A stretch of DNA of 64,000 bases from a bacterium (GTDB taxonomy: Bacteria > SZUA-182 > DTGQ01). The stretch covers positions 21,328-85,327 of the forward strand of contig JBFLZW010000078.1 in assembly GCA_040755755.1 (NCBI GenBank), in the 5' to 3' direction. The translations under genes were made by a program, and so were the position numbers. Below are positions 9,539-18,033 of the stretch, piece after piece. The notes under the pieces were generated by a model. That model worked only from the letters and a program-made list of their open reading frames with translations, did not search any database and was not told where the DNA came from. Position 1 is the stretch's first letter, and each line of letters starts with the position of its first letter.

Positions 9539-9936
9539 GCATCGAGGTAATGGAATTATTCGATATCTTTTCAGGAACCTTCGGCAAGGAAAAGGCTCAG
9601 TTAGTAGTGAAGGATATTGAAGCGCTGATAAGTGACCATAAACGGGAATTGGCAGCGAAAGATGATGTCCGGGAAGTTAGAGATGATGTCCGGGAAGTTA
9701 GAGATGATGTCCGGGAAGTTAGAAGTGATATCCAGAAAGTTGATACTAGACTATCTGAAACCGAGCTTAAACTGACCAAAGAAATAGAATCGGTCAAACT
9801 GGAAATAGAGAAAGTCAGATCGGAGATAGAGCAGGCAAAAACCAGCACAGTTAAATGGGTTGTCGGTTGGGTTGCCGGTCTTTTGATTGCCTATACAGGA
9901 GCAATTTTCACCTTGCTTATGTTATTTAAGAAATAG
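9535..9936 (+). CDS. Coiled-coil protein with C-terminal membrane anchor
   Basis: A 133-aa protein of unknown function. An N-terminal segment (1-40) is followed by a long charged coiled coil (about 40-102) and one transmembrane helix near the C-terminus (WVVGWVAGLLIAYTGAIFTL), ending in a basic tail. Three identical heptads, DDVREVR, are encoded by a perfect 21-bp tandem triplet. The layout resembles DUF1640-like tail-anchored coiled-coil proteins. It is translationally coupled to the HTH gene. A regulator-plus-membrane-sensor pair or a toxin-antitoxin-like module are both possible, with no direct evidence for either. Confidence 0.65.
   Translation: MSIEVMELFDIFSGTFGKEKAQLVVKDIEALISDHKRELAAKDDVREVRDDVREVRDDVREVRSDIQKVDTRLSETELKLTKEIESVKLEIEKVRSEIEQAKTSTVKWVVGWVAGLLIAYTGAIFTLLMLFKK
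9661..9723 (+). repeat. Perfect 21-bp tandem repeat, three copies
   Basis: Units at 9661-9681, 9682-9702 and 9703-9723 are identical at the nucleotide level and each encodes one heptad (DDVREVR). Exact identity points to recent duplication by slippage. Confidence 0.95.
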
Positions 9937-10070
9937 TCGATCCCGGAAGCTGTTAGCGGCAGCATTCCAGAACCTAGCTGTCATTGGTCCGAACCTATGG
10001 GACCATACCCTCATCCCCTGTCAGGGTAAAAAAGACCTCTGTACGTATAAGCAGCAACAAAGTTTTATAA

Positions 10071-11213
10071 TCATAACAGCACGCGGTCAATCACCCCGCC
10101 GCCCAGGACCTTATCTCCCTGGTAGAAAACCACAGACTGCCCTCTGGCGATTGATTTTTCCGGCTCCTGGAAGCGGACCAATACCGCATCATCGTCCTGA
10201 TTTTCCAGGGGTACGATGATTACCGGACGGGGCCTGTGCCGGTAGCGGATCTGTGCCCAGGCTGCCAGGGGGTCTCCGGGTGCATCGGTCAGCATCCAGT
10301 TCATCCGGGTAGCTATCAGCTCATGGCGGTACGTCTCGGTTTCAGCGCCGACGATAACGGCATTTCGTTCCGGGTCGATGGAAAGGACATATAACGGTGA
10401 TGGGTTATAGAGGCCAAGCCCCCGGCGCTGGCCGATCGTGTAGGAGTAAATCCCCTTATGGCTGCCGAGCACTTCTCCCTGCCGGTTCAGAATCGGCCCG
10501 CTGCCCCTGTCCTGATACTCTTTCCGGCTCCTTAAAAATCCGGTATAATCACCCTGCGGGAGGAAGCAGATTTCCTGGCTTTCCGGCTTATCATGCACCG
10601 GCAGATCAAACTCTCTGGCCATGATTCGGATATCTTCCTTAGTATATGAACCCAGGGGAAACAGAATATGCCGAAGCTGTGCCTGCGTCAGGGTATAGAG
10701 GAAATAGGACTGGTCCTTGCGCTCATCCCTGGCCCGCTGCAAATAGAATCTTTTTGATTCCGGGTCTTGAGCCAGGGATACATAATGGCCGGTGGCCAGA
10801 AAATCAAACCCCATCGCGCGGGCTGTGTCAAGGAGAGCGCCGAATTTTATCCCCCGATTGCAGGGAATGCAGGGGTTTGGCGTCCTGCCAGCCAGATATT
10901 CCCGGCAGAAATACTCGACTACCTCCTTCTGGAATTCCTGCCGGACATCGATAGCATAAAAAGGAATGTCCAGCTTCCGGCAGACTCTTTGAGCATCCTC
11001 GGCTCCCTGGTGAGTTTCCCGGCTGGTGAGAGCAGGTCGAGATTCACCGCTGCCGGAAGAAGAAAATTTCGGCAGCATGAGGTGAGCTCCTGCTACCTCA
11101 TGGCCCTGCCTGACCAGCAGGCAGGCGGCTGTCGAGGAATCCACCCCGCCGCTCATGGCTACCAGCACCCGTGAATTTTTCACCGGATTAATTCCGGCTC
11201 CTGCGTACATCAT
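10071..11213 (-). CDS. mnmA: tRNA-specific 2-thiouridylase MnmA
   Basis: MnmA uses ATP and relayed sulfur to make 2-thiouridine at the wobble position (U34) of tRNA-Lys, -Glu and -Gln. The 380-aa protein has the PP-loop AMSGGVDSS near the N-terminus. The first catalytic cysteine lies in GRTPNPCIPCNRGIKFG, followed by ATGHYV and KDQSYFLY for tRNA contact. The second cysteine lies in ESQEICFLP, with the C-terminal beta domains after it. Length and all catalytic motifs are as in the family. The start MMYAG could be one codon shorter. It lies 26 bp downstream of the UPF0280 gene on the same strand, so the two are probably one operon. A tRNA-Gln(TTG), a possible substrate, is encoded at 31233-31303. 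Confidence 0.96.
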   Translation of the reverse strand: MMYAGAGINPVKNSRVLVAMSGGVDSSTAACLLVRQGHEVAGAHLMLPKFSSSGSGESRPALTSRETHQGAEDAQRVCRKLDIPFYAIDVRQEFQKEVVEYFCREYLAGRTPNPCIPCNRGIKFGALLDTARAMGFDFLATGHYVSLAQDPESKRFYLQRARDERKDQSYFLYTLTQAQLRHILFPLGSYTKEDIRIMAREFDLPVHDKPESQEICFLPQGDYTGFLRSRKEYQDRGSGPILNRQGEVLGSHKGIYSYTIGQRRGLGLYNPSPLYVLSIDPERNAVIVGAETETYRHELIATRMNWMLTDAPGDPLAAWAQIRYRHRPRPVIIVPLENQDDDAVLVRFQEPEKSIARGQSVVFYQGDKVLGGGVIDRVLL

Positions 11214-11239
11214 ACACCTCGCTGCAAAATAATGATTGA

Positions 11240-11962
11240 TTAACTCCGCCTTATATTTACCTTTCCCCAGAATCCTGCCCGGTCATCCTTGATAATGACT
11301 GCACCTTCCACTCCCTCGATCATTTGAGCAGCGGCCAGGGCCTGATCGATGTCTTCCGTGGTCTTGACCATGTTGCCGATCGCGGTGGCAGCGGCATCGG
11401 CCAGGGCGGCAGATGGGGAAATGATCACTACGGCGTCCGCCTGGCCAAAGCTCAGGGAGTGCCCGACGGTCCCGGAAGAGGTGCATATGCCCAGGGGGGA
11501 CCATTCAGGCTCGATTTCCAGGGAAATTTTATTACTGAAGGGAGATTTCCCGGCAAATATTCTCACCCGGCGTTGTATGGAGCTGCACAGAAATATATCT
11601 CCGCCATTCTCAACAATGACCTGCTGACAATGATTAAGGAGTTCCCGGCCGACATGTTCCGCTACGGCACCGGCTACTGCCGCCATCGGCCCGACTCCGG
11701 CCTTCCGGCTGGCCAGGATCATGGAGGAGACAATCCCTGTGGCATTGCTGTCATCGGGCAGAGGCTCCAGGCTGGTCAGAAAGACAGGGTTTTGGCCGAT
11801 GTACTGCTCCAGCACAGCCCGGCAGCTCAGCGTCGCTTTTCGCGCCTGCTCCTGCAAATTTTTCTCTGCCAGAATAAACAAATCCGTCTCCCTGACGACA
11901 ACCGGGAAAGAAGTCAGGTCGTCAGACTGGCACCCGTGGCGGTATATTCTTGGTTCATACAT
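11240..11962 (-). CDS. UPF0280/ApbE-like family protein
   Basis: A 240-aa protein that matches the UPF0280 family: start MYEPRIYRHG, then VRETDLFILAEK, GVGPMAAVAGAVAEHVGREL and VIVENGGDIFL, followed by a GICTSSGTVGHSLSFGQADA segment. The family shares the fold of ApbE flavin transferases (ENGGD and the Ser/Thr-Gly region), but its biochemical role is not settled. An extended -10 element (TGGTATAAT on the minus strand, 11971-11979) lies so close to the start codon that the transcript could be leaderless. No clear ribosome binding site precedes the ATG. It is probably cotranscribed with mnmA. Confidence 0.85.
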   Translation of the reverse strand: MYEPRIYRHGCQSDDLTSFPVVVRETDLFILAEKNLQEQARKATLSCRAVLEQYIGQNPVFLTSLEPLPDDSNATGIVSSMILASRKAGVGPMAAVAGAVAEHVGRELLNHCQQVIVENGGDIFLCSSIQRRVRIFAGKSPFSNKISLEIEPEWSPLGICTSSGTVGHSLSFGQADAVVIISPSAALADAAATAIGNMVKTTEDIDQALAAAQMIEGVEGAVIIKDDRAGFWGKVNIRRS

Positions 11963-12057
11963 ATCAATGCATTATACCAGCTATGACCGTAAAAGGGTAC
12001 ACAAAAATTATGATGGGATATGATGGAATGCCTGAAATCCGGCAGTCTCGAAAATGC

Positions 12058-12085
12058 TTGCTATATTCTTATAACATGGTATTAT
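12058..12085 (+). promoter_or_regulatory. Possible promoter upstream of the satD-like gene
   Basis: TTGCTA (12058-12063), a 16-bp spacer and TATTAT (12080-12085) lie about 115 bp before the start codon. This is a weak pattern match. Confidence 0.3.
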
Positions 12086-12198
12086 GAGAGCCTTGAATTA
12101 TCACCGAGGTTATCAGTGGGATTATCACTGAACAGGTACAGGGACAAAACCCGGGAACATATGACGGGGCAAAATCAGAGGTCAAAAGGTCATAACCC

Positions 12199-13215
12199 AT
12201 GAAAAATGAATCGCAATCCTTATCTATTGGCATTTTCGCAGATCTTATCGGTTTACAGGATCTTCCCAGCCGCGGGCAGTTGCTGGGACGCCTGCGGATG
12301 CTGATGGACAAGATCAACACCACATTTCGCGACACCATCAAAGTTGATTTCATGATCATCACCGATACGGAATTCAAGGCCGCAGTTGACCGGAGTTTCC
12401 CCATGCAGGACTTTCTGGCTCTCTACGAAGAGGAATTCGGAAAAGATGTGGGAACCCACATCGGGATCGGGCTCGGAGCACTGGGGTCTCCCCAGGAAAA
12501 GGAGCCCGGCGGATGCTTCTATGCTGCCAGGGGGGCCATGACTCAGGCCAGAAAGACTGGACAGTATATAGTTTTTCAGGGATTCGAAGTGAATGAGGCC
12601 ATTAATGCCCTGTTCTACTTTATCCATGAGATGAATGAGGCGATGACCGAGCGCCAGCGTAAAATCATTGATGTTTATCGCAAGAGCGGTGATATCGTCT
12701 CCGTAGCCAGTGAATTGTACCTTCCCAAACAGGCTGTGTTCGATTCGATCAAAGCCGCCAAGTACGATGTCTATAGCGCTGCCTGGCGCGGATTGCAGGA
12801 GCTTTTAAAGCTTGATATCCAGCTTCCCGCACCAGCAGGCGATCGACAGCGGCAGCAACAGCCTTATCAGCAACAGCAGCAATCTGCATACCGTGGCAAG
12901 GGTTATCAACGGGAATCAGCCCGCGGTCGCCGTGACCGTGAAGCTGGCCGCGGTCGCCGTGACCATGAAGGCGACCGTGAAGCCGCTGGCCGCACGTATC
13001 GGGGCCGTGAAGGCGATCGTACCTCTCGTGACCACGAAGCGGGCCGGGGCCATGAACAGGGCCGCAGCCATAAGTCAGCCTCCGGCTATCGATCGGCCCG
13101 TGGTGAAAGTCATCGACCGGGAAGGCCGGGGCCCAAAAGCCCGCGATCGAACAAACCCCGGCCAAACAAACCGGGCGGACAGAAAAAGGCCAGGCATCCA
13201 CGAAACCCTCAATAA
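12199..13215 (+). CDS. SatD-family protein with Arg/Gly/Asp-rich C-terminal tail
   Basis: Residues 1 to about 210 match the SatD family: SIGIFADLIGLQDLPSRGQL, KVDFMIITDTEF, IGIGLGAL and a C-terminal HTH-like segment (TERQRKIIDVYRKSGD with VASELYLPKQAVF). SatD proteins are uncharacterised; the predicted HTH suggests nucleic-acid or regulatory contact. Residues about 215-338 form a long disordered extension. It begins with Gln-rich stretches (QQQPYQQQQQ) and continues with repeats of RGRRDREAGRGRRDHEGDRE type and a Pro/Lys-rich end. Such tails often bind RNA or drive condensation in other proteins, which is inference here. The DNA of the tail is repetitive (CGTGACCGTGAAG-like), consistent with expansion. 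It is flanked by genes on different strands and appears monocistronic. Confidence 0.7.
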   Translation: MKNESQSLSIGIFADLIGLQDLPSRGQLLGRLRMLMDKINTTFRDTIKVDFMIITDTEFKAAVDRSFPMQDFLALYEEEFGKDVGTHIGIGLGALGSPQEKEPGGCFYAARGAMTQARKTGQYIVFQGFEVNEAINALFYFIHEMNEAMTERQRKIIDVYRKSGDIVSVASELYLPKQAVFDSIKAAKYDVYSAAWRGLQELLKLDIQLPAPAGDRQRQQQPYQQQQQSAYRGKGYQRESARGRRDREAGRGRRDHEGDREAAGRTYRGREGDRTSRDHEAGRGHEQGRSHKSASGYRSARGESHRPGRPGPKSPRSNKPRPNKPGGQKKARHPRNPQ

Positions 13216-13456
13216 TATAAAGCCAGAGGGCATTCAAACTTGTTATGCCTGTTTCTATTTTACTGCTTGATGTACTTCATTCGTATGGACATGAGGGTGT
13301 CCATCTTTCCACCTGGTAGCTTCCATGCCATCAAGTGTTCTCCACAAGCGTGAGGATTCAGCTTGCGCCTGCTTTGATCGTCCCCCCTTCAATCCATCCG
13401 AGAACCAGGTCTTTATCAGCCGATTTAGTTAATAAAAGGAGCTTTGCACCTACGTC

Positions 13457-15007
13457 ATGATCATGCCCCGGCCCTGGGTTATCGCAGTGAGTTTACTTGT
13501 GCTCTTCCTCTCCATCAAATCCGGCACCTGGACAGCAGTATCCAGCTCCATCGACCGGGCAGCGGCATCCGTCCGAATGGCATACAATCCCGGCGACAGC
13601 ACGCCATCATTCTCCCCTGGCGACCGCATAGCCCCATCCATCCTCGCACCATCCCCCTCAACAACCGCCCCCACCCCCCCCTCCGCCCGCGCACCATCCA
13701 GCCGCAGGCGTGAAGTCCCTGTCCATCAGAAAGCTGGCTTTCGCCTCAACGAGAGCCATACGAAAGTCGGCTGTACTGCCTGTCATCCCAAACGGCAGCG
13801 CACGGGGGGGAAGGAAAACGCGGGGAAGAAGAAGGAGAATTGCGGATTCTGCCACGGTTTTCAGCATGATCTCCCGGCAGGATTGACCTGCACGATGTGT
13901 CACTCCCTGGAGTCTTTTTCCCGGATTAATGATTATCGGCATCTTCTCAATGACTTCTGGCGGGTCGGGGTGCATAGGACGCTCTCCTGCCGTGAGTGTC
14001 ATCCTGACCTGCGATTCAAGGGGACACCGCGAGAGTGCGTTTATTGCCACGTGGAGAGAAGGCAGGATGCTCCTCCTCCTCACGGGCTGAAGCTGGGCAA
14101 TGATTGCCAGCAGTGCCATTCTCCGTATGGCTGGCAGCCGGTAAAGTTCCAGCACCCAGGATTTATCCTGGGGCCGGCCCATCGAAGCCTGAACTGTCTG
14201 GATTGCCATCCGGGCTATGAGTTTACCAATGTCCAGCCCTATTGCTATAGCTGCCATAAACGGGAGTTTCACGGCCTGGCCGGGTTTGATCATGCCGCAG
14301 CCGGGCTGCCCTACGATTGCCGCAAGTGCCATAGTCTGTACGCTTTCACCGCCCCGGTCTCCTACCGCGACCACCAGTCCGGGCTCATCACCCAGGGAAG
14401 ACACAAGAGCGCAGCCTGTCTGGATTGCCATCGGCAGCGGGTCTTTTACGGGCTCAGCGGAGAGTGCCGGAACTGTCATCAAAAGGACTATAACGCTGCA
14501 AAAAACCCGAACCATGCATCCAGCGGCTTTCCCCTTGACTGTACGCTATGTCACGAGTCCACCGATTTTTCCTGGGAAAGCGGCTGGAAAGACCACCTGT
14601 GGTGGCCGCTCCAGGGTATGCACGCACTCCAGAGCTGCATCGATTGCCACCGGGACGGTGTTTATGCAGGAAAGAGCCCGCTCTGTGTGAGCTGCCATCA
14701 ATCCGACTATGCGGGAGCAAAAGAGCCGGACCACCAGGCAATCGGATTGCCGACCAGTTGTGATCAGTGTCACCGGGACAGTCATACCTCCTGGAATCAG
14801 GCCACCTTCAATCATCCCTTGCCCCTGACCGCTCAGCATGCCGGTATCGGCTGCACGGAATGTCACAAGGAGCCGGGCAATTTCGCCGCTTTTGTCTGCA
14901 CGGATTGCCATCTGCGTCAGAACACAAGTCCCCTTCACCGGGGGGTGAGCGGATATAGCTATGACAGTCAATCCTGCTATTATTGCCACCCTCAAGGGCA
15001 GAGCTGA
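13457..15007 (+). CDS. Octadecahaem (18 CXXCH) c-type cytochrome
   Basis: A 516-aa exported multihaem cytochrome. The N-terminus has a hydrophobic signal or anchor (VIAVSLLVLFLSIKSG), then a Pro/Ser-rich linker to about residue 95. I count 18 CXXCH motifs: CTACH, CGFCH, CTMCH, CRECH, CVYCH, CQQCH, CLDCH, CYSCH, CRKCH, CLDCH, CRNCH, CTLCH, CIDCH, CVSCH, CDQCH, CTECH, CTDCH and CYYCH. Many other His residues (for example GFDHAAAG, PNHASSG, PDHQAIG) could be distal ligands. The second half repeats a four-haem unit around HQ-DY, G-P/L-C--CH. The next gene, 17 bp on, encodes an outer-membrane barrel, which suggests a porin-cytochrome electron conduit. The nearest AAGGAG lies about 15 bp upstream of the ATG, which is long. 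Confidence 0.9.
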   Translation: MIMPRPWVIAVSLLVLFLSIKSGTWTAVSSSIDRAAASVRMAYNPGDSTPSFSPGDRIAPSILAPSPSTTAPTPPSARAPSSRRREVPVHQKAGFRLNESHTKVGCTACHPKRQRTGGKENAGKKKENCGFCHGFQHDLPAGLTCTMCHSLESFSRINDYRHLLNDFWRVGVHRTLSCRECHPDLRFKGTPRECVYCHVERRQDAPPPHGLKLGNDCQQCHSPYGWQPVKFQHPGFILGPAHRSLNCLDCHPGYEFTNVQPYCYSCHKREFHGLAGFDHAAAGLPYDCRKCHSLYAFTAPVSYRDHQSGLITQGRHKSAACLDCHRQRVFYGLSGECRNCHQKDYNAAKNPNHASSGFPLDCTLCHESTDFSWESGWKDHLWWPLQGMHALQSCIDCHRDGVYAGKSPLCVSCHQSDYAGAKEPDHQAIGLPTSCDQCHRDSHTSWNQATFNHPLPLTAQHAGIGCTECHKEPGNFAAFVCTDCHLRQNTSPLHRGVSGYSYDSQSCYYCHPQGQS

Positions 15008-15024
15008 AAAAGGGAAGGGGTGAT

Positions 15025-16401
15025 ATGGGGAAGAGAATAATTACCCTGTCCGGCTTCCTGATCCTCATAACCCTTGCGGGAGCTTTGCGGACACTGTGCC
15101 TGGCTGCTGAAGTTGAAGCGCAAGCGCCAGCCCAAGCCCATTCTCAAGCTCAAACTCACGGAGAGAAGATTAAATTTCGCGGCCAGATGCGGGCGGATTT
15201 TTCCCAATATTCGTATGAAGGGGCAGGGGATGGCAGGTGGCAGGCGGGTACGCGGTTCATGCTGAAGTCGGTTCGGCTTCCGGTCGAAGGGCTGGGGATG
15301 GAGACAGACTTTCGGTATCGGTATTACAACAGCGAGTGGAAGCGCAGCCTGAAGGCCCTGTATGAAATGGCGGTTTTTCACCGTCCGTCCGCTGAGGGCA
15401 TCTATTGGAAAGGAGGGCGGTTCAACCTCTATGATCTTTCCGGCATCGGTGAGCTGGATGGTGTGGCCGCAGGGTGGAGCTTTTCCCGGAATTTTCTTGG
15501 CGGCCTGTACCGGGGATCGGAGCCGGACCTGACTGAAATCAAGACAGACACTGATTACCGGAAGACCGGCTTATTCCTCAATTACCACCAGCCGGGCGGG
15601 TTTCAGGCCATTGGTTCCTGGAATCAGATCACCTATGCCGGGCTGCGTGAGCGGACGTTTCTCTATGACCAGCTCTTTGTGCCGCTCTGGAAAAGGATCT
15701 ACTGCTACCAGCATGCGGAGTACGAGCTTGGACCGCAGACAGAAGACCAGTTGAGCCGGTTTTTTTTCAACGGCCGCTTTGATCTGAACCGATCCATCTC
15801 CATGACCGGCTCGTATTACCAGGGGAAAGGGTATGATTATCACCGGATGCTCCTTGAGAAAACCAAGGCCGGGCTAACACCCGCCACCGAAGATCTTGAG
15901 CCGTATTACTGGTATCAGGACCTTGGCTTTCGGCTCAGCGGAAAACCAACGCAGGGACAGCGGATCAGCGGCCATATCTCAGTGGCCCAAAGGGAGAGGG
16001 GAGGGGACATTTTACCGCGCTGCGGGGTCAGCTATTTTATCGATGGGCTGCCGGGAGGGCTGCTCGGAGAAAGGGTAGGGGGGGGAGTGAACTTCAGCCG
16101 GTGCATTGAGGCTCAAACCATCGGAAGCCGCCGGGGAGCGCAAACCCGCAGGGACATGCTCTCCCTTGAAATGAATAGTGAGCTGAAGGACTGGCTCACC
16201 GTAAGCCTTGGCTATACCAATTATACCTTTCAACTGGTGGAGGAAGGGACCGAGATTATTTCTCCTCCTGATTCCAGCGAATATGAGCTTGGCTTTTCTG
16301 CCCGGGTCAGCCGGAAATTCCTGATATACGGCTCTACCCGCTATAGGGTGGATAACTATAATTCCTGGCAGAATTACCTGTCACTGATATACCGGCTGTA
16401 G
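15025..16401 (+). CDS. Outer-membrane beta-barrel protein paired with the 18-haem cytochrome
   Basis: A 458-aa protein. ATG 15025 follows AGGGAAGGGGTGAT and starts a signal peptide (IITLSGFLILITLAGALRTL, ending near CLAAEVEA). An Ala/Gln-rich linker (QAPAQAHSQAQTHG) comes next. From about residue 50 alternating amphipathic strands dominate (KIKFRGQMRADFSQYSY, FRYRYYNSEWKRSL, and others) and the chain ends in an aromatic-rich strand with LSLIYRL. No enzyme motif is seen. The gene overlaps or abuts the cytochrome gene and is on the same strand. By analogy with MtrB/PioB-type systems it could sheathe the cytochrome in the outer membrane, but it is shorter than those proteins and I see no clear sequence match to them. 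Confidence 0.7.
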   Translation: MGKRIITLSGFLILITLAGALRTLCLAAEVEAQAPAQAHSQAQTHGEKIKFRGQMRADFSQYSYEGAGDGRWQAGTRFMLKSVRLPVEGLGMETDFRYRYYNSEWKRSLKALYEMAVFHRPSAEGIYWKGGRFNLYDLSGIGELDGVAAGWSFSRNFLGGLYRGSEPDLTEIKTDTDYRKTGLFLNYHQPGGFQAIGSWNQITYAGLRERTFLYDQLFVPLWKRIYCYQHAEYELGPQTEDQLSRFFFNGRFDLNRSISMTGSYYQGKGYDYHRMLLEKTKAGLTPATEDLEPYYWYQDLGFRLSGKPTQGQRISGHISVAQRERGGDILPRCGVSYFIDGLPGGLLGERVGGGVNFSRCIEAQTIGSRRGAQTRRDMLSLEMNSELKDWLTVSLGYTNYTFQLVEEGTEIISPPDSSEYELGFSARVSRKFLIYGSTRYRVDNYNSWQNYLSLIYRL

Positions 16402-16440
16402 CATCCATCACCCCGACCCTCCATAACAACTCGAAGGGGA

Positions 16441-16472
16441 GGGCGGGTTTTTAGCAAAAACAGGACCCGCCC
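16441..16472. terminator. Hairpin between convergent genes
   Basis: GGGCGGGT (16441-16448) and ACCCGCCC (16465-16472) form an 8-bp GC-rich stem between two convergent genes, with runs of T and A in the loop. It probably terminates transcription, perhaps in both directions. Confidence 0.45.
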
Positions 16473-16510
16473 GCCCCCTGCCCGGCAGATTATTCAGGAA
16501 GCACTAAAAA

Positions 16511-17089
16511 CTATAGGTTTTTCAAATAGATAACATAAATCAGCCTGTCTCCGCCTTCTACCTGAGTGGCGGCAATCCGCAAACTGTAGTTGTATGGCCA
16601 GAGAGTTGAAAAACGGGAACGCTCCGGCTTTTCCGGCTCCTCCGGCATCCGGAAATAGAGGAGTCCGTGCTTTGTTTCTCCAGGATTAATAACCATACTC
16701 TTCAGCTCCACTGCATTCAGGTACTCATCGATATATTTCTCAGGCCATGCCTCCGAGGCCAGGAGGGGATAGATAATCTGGTCAGCCTTGAGTAAGAGCA
16801 CCTCGCTGCTTTGGATCTGATATGTCTTGCTGCTTCTGTTTGAAATAATTACCTCAAGGACTAAAATGTTCCTTTCCGTAAAGTCTAATCCAAAGGCTTG
16901 ACAGGATTTATCCTTATCGAAATAATCATCCACCGCGATAATGAGCCCCTTTTTATTTTGTCCCTGGGGGTAGAGGTCAGCTCCACGGGAAGGAAGAGGT
17001 GGAATTCTGAACTGCCGGTGTGCACATCCGGCAGCAGTGAAAATCCCAATCAGGAAAAACATTTTCAGGAATAAGTATATTTTTTTCAT
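16511..17089 (-). CDS. Small lipoprotein of unknown function
   Basis: A 192-aa exported protein. MKKIYLFLKMFFLIGIFTAA leads to the lipobox TAAGC with the lipidated Cys at residue 22. The rest is a beta-rich domain with KGLIIAVDDYF, VLEVIISNRSSKTYQI and MVINPGETKHGLLYF. The pattern is reminiscent of small immunoglobulin-like or TRAP-like beta-sandwich lipoproteins in which a NPGET loop precedes a strand. No named family is recognised. It is convergent with the barrel gene and divergent from the small secreted protein at 17413. Confidence 0.65.
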   Translation of the reverse strand: MKKIYLFLKMFFLIGIFTAAGCAHRQFRIPPLPSRGADLYPQGQNKKGLIIAVDDYFDKDKSCQAFGLDFTERNILVLEVIISNRSSKTYQIQSSEVLLLKADQIIYPLLASEAWPEKYIDEYLNAVELKSMVINPGETKHGLLYFRMPEEPEKPERSRFSTLWPYNYSLRIAATQVEGGDRLIYVIYLKNL

Positions 17090-17412
17090 GACTAATTACC
17101 TCAATATATAAAGTTGCGCTTTATACCTCATTTCTATTTTGGCATATTAACTTTGGTAAAACAACATGTTTCCATTTCAGGCCGATTTTTTAAGATTAAA
17201 AAACACGGTTTATCCTTCGGATTTATCGGCCTTATAAAGGTTTCATTTCAACTGCTTCTTTAAAGTTTACATAATATCCCTTATCAGACGTTAAAGCAGG
17301 AGGAATCCAGGGAGATCATAAGGGAGATCATAACGGGATGAAAAGCTTTTCCGTCTGATTTTATTGGCACGGATCATTAACTACCGGTCACTGAAAAAAG
17401 GAGGAGATGTGT
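17090..17412. other. Intergenic region with tandem 12-bp repeat inside a closing dyad
   Basis: No gene is visible. A perfect 12-bp tandem repeat (GGGAGATCATAA at 17310-17321 and 17322-17333) sits between the complementary words ATCAGACG (17283-17290) and CGTCTGAT (17352-17359). These would close a domain of about 77 nt shortly before the 17413 start codon. It could be a structured leader or a regulator binding site. Confidence 0.4.
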
Positions 17413-18015
17413 ATGTCGGGAAAAATAGGAAAAGTATGCTTTGTTTTTTCTTTTGTCGCATTTTTTCTCTGTCTGGTATGTTCTCCCATCACTCATGCAG
17501 TTCCGCTAACCGCTACCACTGCCACAGCCTTCACCACCATCAGTCCTGGTGATACCTGGGTGGCTTTGCCACCCTATAATACCCTGTGGCCGTTGTGGTC
17601 GCCCCCGCTGTCACCAGTCAGCTCACTTACCGGACTTCCCACACCGATAGTCACCAGCCTTACGCCGGCTACGGTTTTACCGGTTCAGCCCGGATTAACA
17701 TGGGACCCGGCACTGGGATATCCCTGGTTGCTCTATAATACTCCGTCAGGAATGGCCTATTATGATCCTCTGGCCGGAGTTAATCTCTGGCCCCCGAAAA
17801 TTTTAGTCAACACTATTACCGGAATTCCCATAACTCTCACCTTACCAATTGGTTATGCTACCTTACCGCCAACTTCCTCGCTCTGGCTCTTTTCCACCGT
17901 GCCTGCCGCCAACCAGAGCTATATTGCATCCTATTACCAGTTTGTTCCAGCGGGCACGGTTGCAGCCCCACCTGCTTTGACCTCATTGCTCACTGCACTC
18001 CAATTATTACTATGA
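17413..18015 (+). CDS. Small secreted Pro/Trp-rich protein (paralogue A)
   Basis: A 200-aa exported protein of unrecognised family. A signal peptide (VCFVFSFVAFFLCLVCSP, cleavage near THA-VPLT) is followed by a Pro- and Trp-rich domain with WVALPPYNTLWPLWSP, TGLPTPIVTSLT, VQPGLTWDP and GMAYYDP. The same segments, in the same order, occur in the protein at 47539-48081. I count 41 of 50 identical residues between VALPP and TWDP by eye. ATG 17407 is also in frame, but it is too close to AAGGAGGAG; ATG 17413 has a better spacing. A strong terminator follows at 18034. No catalytic motif is seen; a matrix or surface role is a guess. Confidence 0.75.
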   Translation: MSGKIGKVCFVFSFVAFFLCLVCSPITHAVPLTATTATAFTTISPGDTWVALPPYNTLWPLWSPPLSPVSSLTGLPTPIVTSLTPATVLPVQPGLTWDPALGYPWLLYNTPSGMAYYDPLAGVNLWPPKILVNTITGIPITLTLPIGYATLPPTSSLWLFSTVPAANQSYIASYYQFVPAGTVAAPPALTSLLTALQLLL

Positions 18016-18033
18016 TTTATTTTGACAATACTG

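Noticed and set aside
12020-12202. 60-aa open frame before the satD-like gene
   Set aside because: It has no ribosome binding site or protein-like pattern and overlaps the likely promoter.
13658-14515. 285-aa minus-strand frame inside the 18-haem cytochrome gene
   Set aside because: Antisense to a gene with 18 haem motifs; no motif of its own.
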